From Luidia sarsii (taxonomy: Eukaryota > Echinodermata > Asteroidea > Paxillosida > Luidiidae): a stretch of 64,000 nt of DNA. The position numbers and the translations under genes are program-made. The notes under the pieces were generated by a model. That model was not told the DNA's origin, did no database searches, and saw only the letters and a list, made by a program, of their open reading frames with translations. The DNA is taken from contig OX465102.1 in the NCBI GenBank assembly GCA_949987565.1, positions 7,056,512 to 7,120,511 on the forward strand, read 5' to 3'. Shown here in pieces: positions 27,576 through 36,893 of the stretch. Each line of letters starts with the position of its first letter. Positions within the stretch are counted from its first letter, which is position 1.

Positions 27576-28715
27576 TTAAACATCAGTGTGTAATGTCACA
27601 AGGTAATTGGCAGAATTTCTGCCAGATCCACATATGGCTGGGTCAGCATGGCTATAATTAGCTTCAACATCAGTGTGGGATGTCACAAGGTGACTGGTAG
27701 AATTTCTGCCAGATCCACAGATGTTAGGGTCAGCATGGCTGTAAGCTTCATCATCAGTGTGGGACGTCACAAGATGATTGGCAGAAGTTCTTCCTGATCC
27801 ACAGATAGGTGGGTCAGCATGGCTTTTAGCTTTAACATCAGTGTGGGATGTCACAGGGTGATTGGCAAAAGTTTTGCCAGATCCACAGATGGCTGGGTCT
27901 GCTGGGCTGTTAGCTTCAACATCAGTATGGGATGTCACAATGTCATTAGCAGAAGTTCTGCCAGATCCACAGATGGCTGGGTCAGCATGGCTAATAGCTT
28001 CAACATAAGTGTGGGACGTCACAAGGTGATTGGCAGAAGTTCTGCCTGATCCACAGATGGCTGGGTCTGCATGGCTGTTAGATTCAACATCAGTGTGAAA
28101 TGTCACAAGGTGATTGGCAGAAGTTCTGCCAGATCCACAGATGGCAGGGTAAGCATTGCTTTTAGCTTCAACATCAGTGTGGGACGTCACAAGGTGATTG
28201 GCAGAAGTTCTGCCTGACCCACAGATGGCAGGGTCAGCATTGGTATTAGCTTCAACATCAGTGTGGGACGTCACAAGGTGATTGGCAGAAGTTCTGCCTG
28301 ATCCACAGATGGCTGGGTCAGCATGGCTTTTAGCTTAAACAGCAGTGTGTAATGTCACAAGCTGATTTGCAGAAGTTCTGCCTAGTCTGCTTGGCTTCAA
28401 CATCAGTGTGGGACGTCACAAGGTGATTGGCAGAAGTTCTGCCAGATCCACAGATAGCTGGGTCTGCATGGCTTTTAGCTTCAACATCAGTGTGGATTGT
28501 CACAAGATGATTGGCAGAAGTTCTGCCTGACCCACAGATGGCAGGGTCAGCATGGGTATTAGCTTCAACATCAGTGTGGGACGTAACAAGGTGATTGGCA
28601 GAAGTTCTGCCTGATCCACAGATGGCTGGGTCAGCATGGCTTTTAGCTTCAACAGCAGTGTGTAATGTCACAAGCTGATTTGCAGAAGTTCTGCCTGGTC
28701 TGTTTGGCTAGTAGC
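27576..28715. repeat. higher-order satellite unit 9, A part only (1140 bp)
   Basis: An A part followed directly by the start of the next unit; the whole B part and third part are absent. Confidence 0.8.
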
Positions 28716-31470
28716 TTAAACATCAGTGTGTAATGTCACAAGGTAATTGGCAGAATTTCTGCCAGATCCACATATGGCTGGGTCAGCATGGCTATAATTA
28801 GCTTCAACATCAGTGTGGGATGTCACAAGGTGACTGGTAGAAGTTCTGCCAGATCCACAGATGTTAGGGTCAGCATGGCTGTAAGCTTCATCATCAGTGT
28901 GGGACGTCACAAGATGATTGGCAGAAGTTCTTCCTGATCCACAGATAGGTGGGTCAGCATGGCTTTTAGCTTTAACATCAGTGTGGGATGTCACAGGGTG
29001 ATTGGCAAAAGTTTTGCCAGATCCACAGATGGCTGGGTCTGCATGGCTGTTAGCTTCAACATCAGTATGGGATGTCACAATGTCATTAGCAGAAGTTCTG
29101 CCAGATCCACAGATGGCTGGGTCAGCATGGCTAATAGCTTCAACATAAGTGTGGGACGTCACAAGGTGATTGGCAGAAGTTCTGCCTGATCCACAGATGG
29201 CTGGGTCTGCATGGCTGTTAGATTCAACATCAGTGTGAAATGTCACAAGGTGATTGGCAGAAGTTCTGCCAGATCCACAGATGGCAGGGTAAGCATTGCT
29301 TTTAGCTTCAACATCAGTGTGGGATGTCACAAGGTGATTGGCAGAAGTTCTGCCTGACCCACAGATGGCAGGGTCAGCATTGGTATTAGCTTCAACATCA
29401 GTGTGGGACGTCACAAGGTGATTGGCAGAAGTTCTGCCTGATCCACAGATGGCTGGGTCAGCATGGCTTTTAGCTTAAACAGCAGTGTGTAATGTCACAA
29501 GCTGATTTGCAGAAGTTCTGCCTAGTCTGCTTGGCTTCAACATCAGTGTGGGACGTCACAAGGTGATTGGCAGAAGTTCTGCCAGATCCACAGATAGCTG
29601 GGTCTGCATGGCTTTTAGCTTCAACATCAGTGTGGATTGTCACAAGATGATTGGCAGAAGTTCTGCCTGACCCACAGATGGCAGGGTCAGCATGGGTATT
29701 AGCTTCAACATCAGTGTGGGACGTGACAAGGTGATTGGCAGAAGTTCTGCCTGATCCACAGATGGCTGGGTCAGCATGGCTTTTAGCTTCAACAGCAGTG
29801 TGTAATGTCACAAGCTGATTTGCAGATGTTCTGCCTGGTCTGCTTGGCTAGTAGCTTAAACATCAGTGTGTAATGTCACAAGGTAATTGGCAGAATTTCT
29901 GCCAGATCCACATATGGCTGGGTCTGCATGGCTATTAGCTTCAACATCAGTGTGGGACAACACAAGGTGATTGGCAGAAGTTTTGCCAGATCCATAGATG
30001 GCTGGGTCAGCATGGCTATAATTAGCTTCAACATCAGTGTGGGATGTCACAAGGTGACTGGTAGAAGTTCTGCCAGATCCACAGTTGTTAGGGTCAGCAT
30101 GGCTGTAAGCTACAACATAAGTGTGGGACGTCACAAGATGATTGGCAGAAGTTCTTCCTGATCCACAGATAGCTGGGTCAGCATGGCTTTTAGCTTCAAC
30201 ATCAGTGTGGGATATCACAGGGTGATTGGCAAATGTTCTGCCTGACCCACAGATTGCAGGGTCAGCATTGCTATTAGCTTCAACATCAGTGTGAAATGTC
30301 ACAAGGTGATTGGCAGAAACTCTGCCAGATCCACAGATGGCAGGGTAAGCATTGCTTTTAGTTTCAACATCAGTGTGGGATGTCACAAGGTGATTGACAG
30401 AAGTTCTGCCAGATCCACAGATGGCTGGGTCTGCATGGCTGACAGCTTCAACATCAGTGTGGAATGTTACAAGGTGACTGGTAGAAGTTCTGCCAGATCC
30501 ACAGATGGCTGGGTCTGCTGGGCTAATAGCTTCAACATCAGTGTGGAATGTCACAAGGTGATTGGCAGAAGTTCTGCCTGACCCACAGATAGCTGGGTCT
30601 GCATGGCTTTTAGCTTCAACATCAGTGTGGAATGTCACAAGATGATTGGCAGAAGTTCTGCCTGACCCACAGATGGCAGGGTCAGCATGTGTATTAGCTT
30701 CAACATCAGTGTGGGACGTGCAGAAGTTCTGCCTGGTCTGCTTGGCTAGTAGCTTAAACATCAGTGTGTAATGTCACAAGGTAATTGGCAGAATTTCTGC
30801 CAGATCCACATATGGCTGGGTCTGCATGGCTATTAGCTTCAACATCAGTGTGGGACAACACAAGGTGATTGGCAGAAGTTTTGCCAGATCCACAGATGGC
30901 TGGGTCAGCATGGCTATTAGCTTCAACATCAGTGTGGGACGTCACAAGGTGATTGGCATAAGTTCTGCCAGATCCACAAATGGCTGGGTCTGCATGGCTG
31001 TCAGCTTCAACATCAGTGTGGAATGTCACAAGGTGATTGGCAGAAGTTCTGCCTGATCCACAGATGGCTGGGTCAGCATGGCTTTTAGCTTAAACAGCAG
31101 TGTGTAATGTCACAAGCTGATTTGCAGAAGTTCTGCCTAGTCTGCTTGGCTTAAACATCAGTGTGGGACGTCACAAGGTGATTGGCAGAAGTTCTGCCAG
31201 ATCCACAGATAGCTGGGTCTGCATGGCTTTTAGCTTCAACATCAGTGTGGAATGTCACAAGATGATTGGCAGAAGTTCTGCCTGACCCACAGATGGCAGG
31301 GTCAGCATGGGTATTAGCTTCAACATCAGTGTGGGACGTGACAAGGTGATTGGCAGATGTTCTGCCTGATCCACAGATGGCTGGGTCAGCATGGCTTTTA
31401 GCTTCAACAGCAGTGTGTAATGTCACAAGCTGATTTGCAGAAGTTCTGCCTGGTCTGTTTGGCTAGTAGC
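28716..31470. repeat. higher-order satellite unit 10 (2755 bp)
   Basis: Basic length. It shares A-part variants with unit 8 (GTCTGCATGGCTGTTAGC near 29037), implying that a segment larger than one unit was duplicated. Confidence 0.85.
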
Positions 31471-33567
31471 TTAAACATCAGTGTGTAATGTCACAAGGTA
31501 ATTGGTAGAATTTCTGCCAGATCCACATATGGCTGGGTCAGCATGGCTATAATTAGCTTCAACATCAGTGTGGGATGTCACAAGGTGACTGGTAGAAGTT
31601 CTGCCAGATCCACAGATGTTAGGGTCAGCATGGCTGTAAGCTTCATCATCAGTGTGGGACGTCACAAGATGATTGGCAGAAGTTCTTCCTGATCCACAGA
31701 TAGGTGGGTCAGCATGGCTTTTAGCTTTAACATCAGTGTGGGATGTCACAGGGTGATTGGCAAAAGTTTTGCCAGATCCACAGATGGCTGGGTCTGCTGG
31801 GCTGTTAGCTTCAACATCAGTATGGGATGTCACAATGTCATTAGCAGAAGTTCTGCCAGATCCACAGATGGCTGGGTCAGCATGGCTAATAGCTTCAACA
31901 TAAGTGTTGGACGTCACAAGGTGATTGGCAGAAGTTCTGCCTGATCCACAGATGGCAGGGTAAGCATTGCTTTTAGCTTCAACATCAGTGTGGGATGTCA
32001 CAAGGTGATTGGCAGAAGTTCTGCCTGACCCACAGATGGCAGGGTCAGCATTGGTATTAGCTTCAACATCAGTGTGGGACGTCACAAGGTGATTGGCAGA
32101 AGTTCTGCCTGATCCACAGATGGCTGGGTCAGCATGGCTTTTAGCTTAAACAGCAGTGTGTAATGTCACAAGCTGATTTGCAGAAGTTCTGCCTAGTCTG
32201 CTTGGCTTCAACATCAGTGTGGGACGTCACAAGGTGATTGGCAGAAGTTCTGCCAGATCCACAGATAGCTGGGTCTGCATGGCTTTTAGCTTCAACAGCA
32301 GTGTGTAATGTCACAAGCTGATTTGCAGATGTTCTGCCTGGTCTGCTTGGCTAGTAGCTTAAACATCAGTGTGTAATGTCACAAGGTAATTGGCAGAATT
32401 TCTGCCAGATCCACATATGGCTGGGTCTGCATGGCTATTAGCTTCAACATCAGTGTGGGACAACACAAGGTGATTGGCAGAAGTTTTGCCAGATCCATAG
32501 ATGGCTGGGTCAGCATGGCTATAATTAGCTTCAACATCAGTGTGGGATGTCACAAGGTGACTGGTAGAAGTTCTGCCAGATCCACAGATGTTAGGGTCAG
32601 CATGGCTGTAAGCTACAACATAAGTGTGGGACGTCACAAGATGATTGGCAGAAGTTCTTCCTGATCCACAGATAGCTGGGTCAGCATGGCTTTTAGCTTC
32701 AACATCAGTGTGGGATATCACAGGGTGATTGGCAAATGTTCTGCCTGACCCACAGATTGCAGGGTCAGCATTGCTATTAGCTTCAACATCAGTGTGAAAT
32801 GTCACAAGGTGATTGGCAGAAACTCTGCCAGATCCACAGATGGCAGGGTAAGCATTGCTTTTAGTTTCAACATCAGTGTGGGATGTCACAAGGTGATTGA
32901 CAGAAGTTCTGCCAGATCCACAGATGGCTGGGTCTGCTGGGCTAATAGCTTCAACATCAGTGTGGAATGTCACAAGGTGATTGGCAGAAGTTCTGCCTGA
33001 CCCACAGATAGCTGGGTCTGCATGGCTTTTAGCTTCAACATCAGTGTGGAATGTCACAAGATGATTGGCAGAAGTTCTGCCTGACCCACAGATGGCAGGG
33101 TCAGCATGTGTATTAGCTTCAACATCAGTGTGGGACGTGCAGAAGTTCTGCCTGGTCTGCTTGGCTAGTAGCTTAAACATCAGTGTGTAATGTCACAAGG
33201 TAATTGGCAGAATTTCTGCCAGATCCACATATGGCTGGGTCTGCATGGCTATTAGCTTCAACATCAGTGTGGGACAACACAAGGTGATTGGCAGAAGTTT
33301 TGCCAGATCCACAGATGGCTGGGTCAGCATGGCTATTAGCTTCAACATCAGTGTGGGACGTCACAAGGTGATTGGCAGAAGTTCTGCCAGATCCACAAAT
33401 GGCTGGGTCTGCATGGCTGTCAGCTTCAACATCAGTGTGGAATGTCACAAGGTGATTGGCAGAAGTTCTGCCAGATCCACAGATGGCTTGGTCAGCATGG
33501 CTTTTAGCTTAAACAGCAGTGTGTAATGTCACAAGCTGATTTGCAGAAGTTCTGCCTGGCTAGTAGC
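31471..33567. repeat. higher-order satellite unit 11, contracted (2097 bp)
   Basis: Last unit before the viral copies. One monomer is lost in the A part, several around 32290 and one in the B part, and the end is shortened by a direct join near 33550 (TTCTGCCTGGCTAGTAGC). Confidence 0.75.
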
Positions 33568-34190
33568 TTAAACATCAGTGTGTAATGTCACAAGGTAATT
33601 GGCAGAATGTCTGCCAGATCCACATATGGCTGGGTCTGCATGGCTATTACATGTAGCTTCAACATCAGTGTGGAATGTTACAAGGTGACTGGTAGAAGTT
33701 CTGCCAGATCCACAGATGGCTGGGTCTGCTGGGCTAATAGCTTCAACATCAGTGTGGAATGTCACAAGGTGATTGGCAGAAGTTCTGCCTGACCCACAGA
33801 TAGCTGGGTCTGCATGGCTTTTAGCTTCAACATCAGTGTGGAATGTCACAAGATGATTGGCAGAAGTTCTGCCTGACCCACAGATGGCAGGGTCAGCATG
33901 TGTATTAGCTTCAACATCAGTGTGGGACGTGCAGAAGTTCTGCCTGGTCTGCTTGGCTAGTAGCTTAAACATCAGTGTGTAATGTCACAAGGTGATTGGC
34001 AGAATTTCTGCCAGATCCACATATGGCTGGGTCTGCATGGCTATTAGCTTCAACATCAGTGTGGGACAACACAAGGTGATTGGCAGAAGTTTTGCCAGAT
34101 CCACAGATGGCTGGGTCAGCATGGCTGTTAGCTTCAACATCAGTGTGGGATGTCACAAGGTGACTGGTAGAAGTTCTGCCAGATCCACAG
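33568..34190. repeat. satellite flank of viral copy 1
   Basis: Seven to eight monomers. One has a 6-bp insertion (GCTATTACATGTAGC, near 33643) that is typical of the satellite next to viral copies. The last monomer stops at CCACAG, and the following ATGG is shared by satellite and viral sequence. Confidence 0.85.
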
Positions 34191-34319
34191 ATGGTTAAGT
34201 TGTACCCCCATGGCCACACTCCCGTAAATGTTCACGTAACTGAGTATTTGGAAGACCCATATTACTATACGAACCGTCGTTTCGAAGAAAGGAGGAATAA
34301 CCAACTGGGATATCGCTAA
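34191..34319 (+). CDS. short ORF (42 codons) at the left viral junction
   Basis: Not recognised. The ORF opens at ATG 34191-34193, whose ATGG is common to the satellite monomer and the viral sequence, and ends with TAA at 34317-34319, one base before the next ATG. The product is rich in Tyr, Arg, Asn and Glu, with PYYYTNRR near residues 25-32. Because it starts exactly at the junction, it may be the C-terminal end of a longer viral ORF that was cut at capture (for example the end of the non-structural gene or a capsid N-terminal segment), with the ATG fortuitous. It is identical in position in all seven copies. Confidence 0.4.
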   Translation: MVKLYPHGHTPVNVHVTEYLEDPYYYTNRRFEERRNNQLGYR

Positions 34320-34320
34320 C

Positions 34321-34728
34321 ATGCCTCCTGGAAGATACACGGGACCGTACACCGTCAGACGTAATAGCTTATTGCAGTTATCCGACTACCAGTGTAGTAT
34401 GACCAGCCCGCATTTCGATTCGACGGGAATCGTCCAAATTGGGAAACGACAGGAAAGGACTTATGACGAACTGCCTTGGAATAGCTTCACAGAACAGAAG
34501 GAATTCATTCCTACTGGATATGAATATAGCACGTGGCACGAAGATGAGTACTTTTTAAGTGAAGGTGGTATACCCGATAAACTTCTTGATTCTTTCTATC
34601 GCCGTCCAGATGTGGTCCAGGAGACACAAGATTTATTCAACGCGGCCCGTGCGGATCGAACACTAGATCTCGTGTCGAGAGACGTGCAAGCAATACCGGA
34701 AGCCCCTGACACAGATTTAAGCCAGTGA
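34321..34728 (+). CDS. 135-aa viral ORF of unknown function, copy 1
   Basis: Product not recognised. It is intact, starts one base after the upstream stop (TAACATG) and ends four bases before the capsid ATG, in a frame different from both. The N-terminus is basic (RYTGPYTVRR, residues 5-14); the middle and C-terminal parts are acidic and polar (WHEDEYF at 72-78, ending in DTDLSQ). There is no signal peptide and no membrane segment. Position suggests either a capsid N-terminal region expressed through splicing or frameshifting, as in some densoviruses whose capsid is encoded by two adjacent ORFs, or a separate accessory protein. Open in all seven copies with at most one substitution, so it is a real inherited ORF rather than chance. 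Confidence 0.6.
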   Translation: MPPGRYTGPYTVRRNSLLQLSDYQCSMTSPHFDSTGIVQIGKRQERTYDELPWNSFTEQKEFIPTGYEYSTWHEDEYFLSEGGIPDKLLDSFYRRPDVVQETQDLFNAARADRTLDLVSRDVQAIPEAPDTDLSQ

Positions 34729-34732
34729 CCGC

Positions 34733-36289
34733 ATGACGTCATCGAACCGGGAGATCGGGCAGACGAGGATTTACAACCTATTCCCCCCCCGCGGGAACAG
34801 TGGTACCTCCCGCTGATGTAAATGAAGACGACAGCCCTAGCAACCCGTCATACGAGCTCACTCCACTAGACGAGCCGGTAGAGGACCAGTCCCCACCCAA
34901 CAAGAAACCTAAATTGGACGAATTACCGCACGGTGGGTCTGTAAAACCGGGTCCGATGGCATCGACGACTGAAACTACCGAAAGCAGTCGGGAACAAGGA
35001 ACGTCCGACAATCCCAAACATGCCGACGTCGGAGGTGGTCTGGATCTGGGTCAAGGACAAAGGTATTACGAGAAATCCTTCACGCACTATATCGAAGTGG
35101 ACAGAAACGAAGGGATACAGAAAGACGGCGACAAATGGAAACTTAATCACGGAATGACGAGTATCCCGTACCATTGCATTCGCTGTAGTATGACGCCACA
35201 CGATTTCGGGATGTTGAACATGGTGTACGGAGCGTGGAGAATAGACGAACAGGGTTTTGAGATACACGACGTCGTTCCTATGATCGACGAGGTAGTGACC
35301 GTGGGTGGAGCAGCTAAACTTACCACCAACTTCTTGACGAATTTGAATCATTTTGAGGTGTTTCACGACGAGGAAGATTATTTCGGTGGCAATCACCGCA
35401 TCATTCCAGCGGACGCTCAACAACCTAACGAGAACTTCCAAGCCAGTGAACTACTGAACCGAGAAGACATGAAACTACCTGTAGTGACGAAAGACGTTAC
35501 AGACTTCGTACAGAACTACATTTACGAACACACGATTAATGACGTCAACACAGCCTCATTATCATCAATGGAGAAGTAAGCTGCGGTCAATCTTCGACGA
35601 GGGAATCAAAACTATCGTAATCACCCGGTCAACAAGCCTTTCCGGCACGTGTGGAAGAACACAAATCCTGGCTACTGGGCGACACAAATTCCATTCGAAT
35701 TCATTGAGAACGAACGGCACCGTAAAAATTTTAATGTCTCGGAAGTGGCTAACCGGACATTTCAAGAATTGACGCCGTACGGAGACCATTCCGCCTACTT
35801 GCCCAATTACAAAATGCACACAAGATGGACGCCGACTAGAGGTAATCCACCTATGCTTTACGTTAAACCCCTACAGCGTCGGGAGAGGCTTACGAGAAGT
35901 GGGTGTACCAAGGAAAGAACATGGGAAGCCTGGAGGGTCCTCCACTGAAAGGGAGTCAAGAAGTACTCGTCAAGTTGCCCGTGTACCTGGACGCCAACGA
36001 CAACCCGATCCCGATCGTCTGCAAGATACAGATCAGCTACTTCATGAAAGTGAGCACAGTCCCGCACGGAACGACGATGGGCTCGTGGATGGCCCCGCAC
36101 TTCGGCTTCACGAGAGATCTCCCCGTAGTCGATGCCAACGGTACAGCAGCACATCCCATGACGGGATCAGTACCGGATGCGGCAGAGCAGATAGCGGGAG
36201 ACTACGTCTACAGGAGCGGGGACATGGGAACAACAAGTCTGGGGGAAGCGTACTTTCCGCCAGCGCAGACGGACACTTATTTGTGGTAG
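34733..36289 (+). pseudogene. parvovirus-like capsid ORF, copy 1 (broken)
   Basis: Same gene as the intact 518-codon ORFs downstream but with at least three lesions. An extra C in the C-run at 34783-34790 (eight instead of seven) shifts the frame after about 18 codons. A TAA at 35577-35579 replaces the Trp codon at position 282. One C is missing from the run near 35868 (four instead of five). It also has Asn for His at codon 371. The remaining open pieces are 34800-35579 and the region after 35870. It is therefore unlikely to give a full capsid protein. The two C-run changes could in principle be sequencing errors; the TAA involves two substitutions and is harder to explain that way. Confidence 0.75.
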
Positions 36290-36405
36290 ATATAGACTCT
36301 AAAGGTATTAATCGCCATAATGTAACTGTAGACGAAAAAGGCAATACAGTATACTATGGTGACATGAGTAACTGTTCCTTTAATTTCTTGTAATAAGGCA
36401 CTACA

Positions 36406-36463
36406 AATAAAATATTATGAACGAATAGAATGGAATCATTGTCTACTTGTGTTATTCAATAAA
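36406..36463 (+). terminator. two AATAAA polyadenylation signals, copy 1
   Basis: AATAAA at 36406-36411 and again at 36458-36463, 117 and 169 bases after the capsid stop codon. This is the normal place for the common 3' end of parvoviral messages. No strong GT-rich downstream element was identified with certainty. Confidence 0.6.
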
Positions 36464-36519
36464 CCTGAGGTTCAGAGAATCAAATATAAACATGAGGGTC
36501 CTTAGTAAAAAGGTCTTAC

Positions 36520-36573
36520 GAGTCGGCAAAGCCGATGACTCCCCGCGAGTCAGCGAAGCTGACGATAGTCGAC
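36520..36573. other. twin small hairpins, parvovirus-terminus-like, copy 1
   Basis: Two adjacent hairpins separated by CCCGC. Arm 1 (36520-36541) pairs GAGT+CGGC with GCCG+ACTC around an AAA loop, with a three-base bulge on the 3' side. Arm 2 (36549-36563) pairs GTCAGC with GCTGAC around a GAA loop. Two short arms with three-base loops side by side are the layout of the internal palindromes of T- or Y-shaped parvovirus termini. The long outer stem that a complete terminus would have is not evident. Confidence 0.55.
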
Positions 36574-36601
36574 AAGGCGTTTCAACAGAGGGCGCCCCAG
36601 T

Positions 36602-36615
36602 TTGTTGATCAACAA
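36602..36615. other. 14-bp perfect palindrome, copy 1
   Basis: TTGTTGATCAACAA reads the same on both strands. It lies just inside the hairpin pair. A further 7-bp inverted repeat (TGTTTAC at 36621-36627, GTAAACA at 36675-36681) follows. These could be parts of a decayed terminal palindrome or a binding site for a dimeric protein. Confidence 0.5.
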
Positions 36616-36797
36616 TAGTTTGTTTACATCTGGAAAGGCTAGACCCCCCAGTAGAAGTAGAAGTCGATGCAAAAGTAAACATCACAGTCGATACATCATA
36701 AAAAAGCCAGTAGGGAAAGTCCCATAGGATTGTGTAGTGTGAGGGACCTCTTTTGGCTATGCACAAGTTGACGCGGTGACCCTGGGGGCGTGGCGCA

Positions 36798-36843
36798 AAC
36801 CCTAACCCTAGCCAACACTAACCCTAGATGACGTAACCCTAAC
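36798..36843. repeat. degenerate telomere-like CCCTAA motifs, copy 1
   Basis: In 46 bases there are four CCCTA units (AACCCTAACCCTAG, CTAACCCTAG, TAACCCTAAC) interrupted by short spacers; on the minus strand this reads as TTAGGG, the common animal telomere repeat. It lies at the outer edge of the viral segment, about 50 bases before the satellite resumes. Confidence 0.6.
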
Positions 36844-36893
36844 AATAGGTGAACAATTTAGGCTTAGCAACTTCGCGACTATCGATTTGGACA

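Larger units (their letters stand above)
1..34190. repeat. 84-bp satellite array
   Basis: Continuous head-to-tail repeats of an 84-bp monomer, recognisable by the sub-motifs AGCTTCAACATCAGTGTGG, TGTCACAAGGTGATTGGCAG and AGATCCACAGATGGCTGGGTC. The monomer is exactly 28 codons long, so long stop-free stretches occur on both strands; these are not taken as genes. Variants include a 93-bp monomer (9-bp duplication giving AGATTCAACAGATTCAAC, e.g. 1391-1409), a +3 variant (GCTATAATTAGC) and several truncated monomers that break the frame. No non-satellite insertion was seen in this block. Confidence 0.97.
34195..36893 (+). mobile_element. endogenous parvovirus-like element, copy 1
   Basis: About 2.7 kb of non-satellite DNA, CpG-rich unlike its surroundings. 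It holds three forward ORFs, two polyadenylation signals and a hairpin-bearing 3' terminal region. The left boundary lies in ATGG|TTAAG and the right boundary in TTTGGACA|CACAAGG. The non-structural half of a parvovirus genome is missing, so this is a capsid-side fragment. It is the most divergent of the seven copies and its capsid ORF is broken. Assignment to Parvoviridae rests on my reading of the capsid ORF and the terminal arms; a Hamaparvovirinae-like affinity is only a suggestion. Confidence 0.72.
36290..36893 (+). other. viral 3' terminal region, copy 1
   Basis: Stretch without a confident gene. Immediately after the capsid stop another frame stays open to TAA at 36391-36393 with protein-like composition (see findings). 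Beyond the polyadenylation signals, hairpins, palindrome and telomere-like motif listed separately, 36616-36797 shows only short inverted repeats such as GGGAAAGTCCC, and nothing that looks coding. Confidence 0.6.

Noticed and set aside
1..34190. CRISPR-like array
   Set aside because: The units are contiguous similar monomers without unique spacers, and no cas genes are present.
1..34190. Nucleotide-binding motif in the reverse-strand repeat (ICGSGRTS)
   Set aside because: It lacks the Lys of a Walker A motif and is a by-product of translating the satellite.
34336..34551. Phospholipase A2 motif of parvovirus VP1 in the 135-aa ORF (YTGP at residues 6-9, HEDEY at 73-77)
   Set aside because: The second catalytic position is Glu instead of Asp, the calcium-loop pattern is incomplete and the spacing between the two is far too long.
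35899..36393. 164-codon forward ORF overlapping the capsid end
   Set aside because: Most of it is an Arg/Ser/Asp-rich shadow of the capsid frame. Only the part after the capsid stop looks protein-like and is discussed as a finding.
36485..36490. TATAAA as a promoter in the 3' terminal region
   Set aside because: It lies in AT-rich sequence after the polyadenylation signals with no plausible gene downstream.
36452..36766. 104-codon reverse ORF in the 3' terminal region, present in every complete copy
   Set aside because: It crosses the hairpins, has a Ser/Thr-rich low-complexity composition, and its conservation only reflects the near identity of the copies. It remains a weak possibility.
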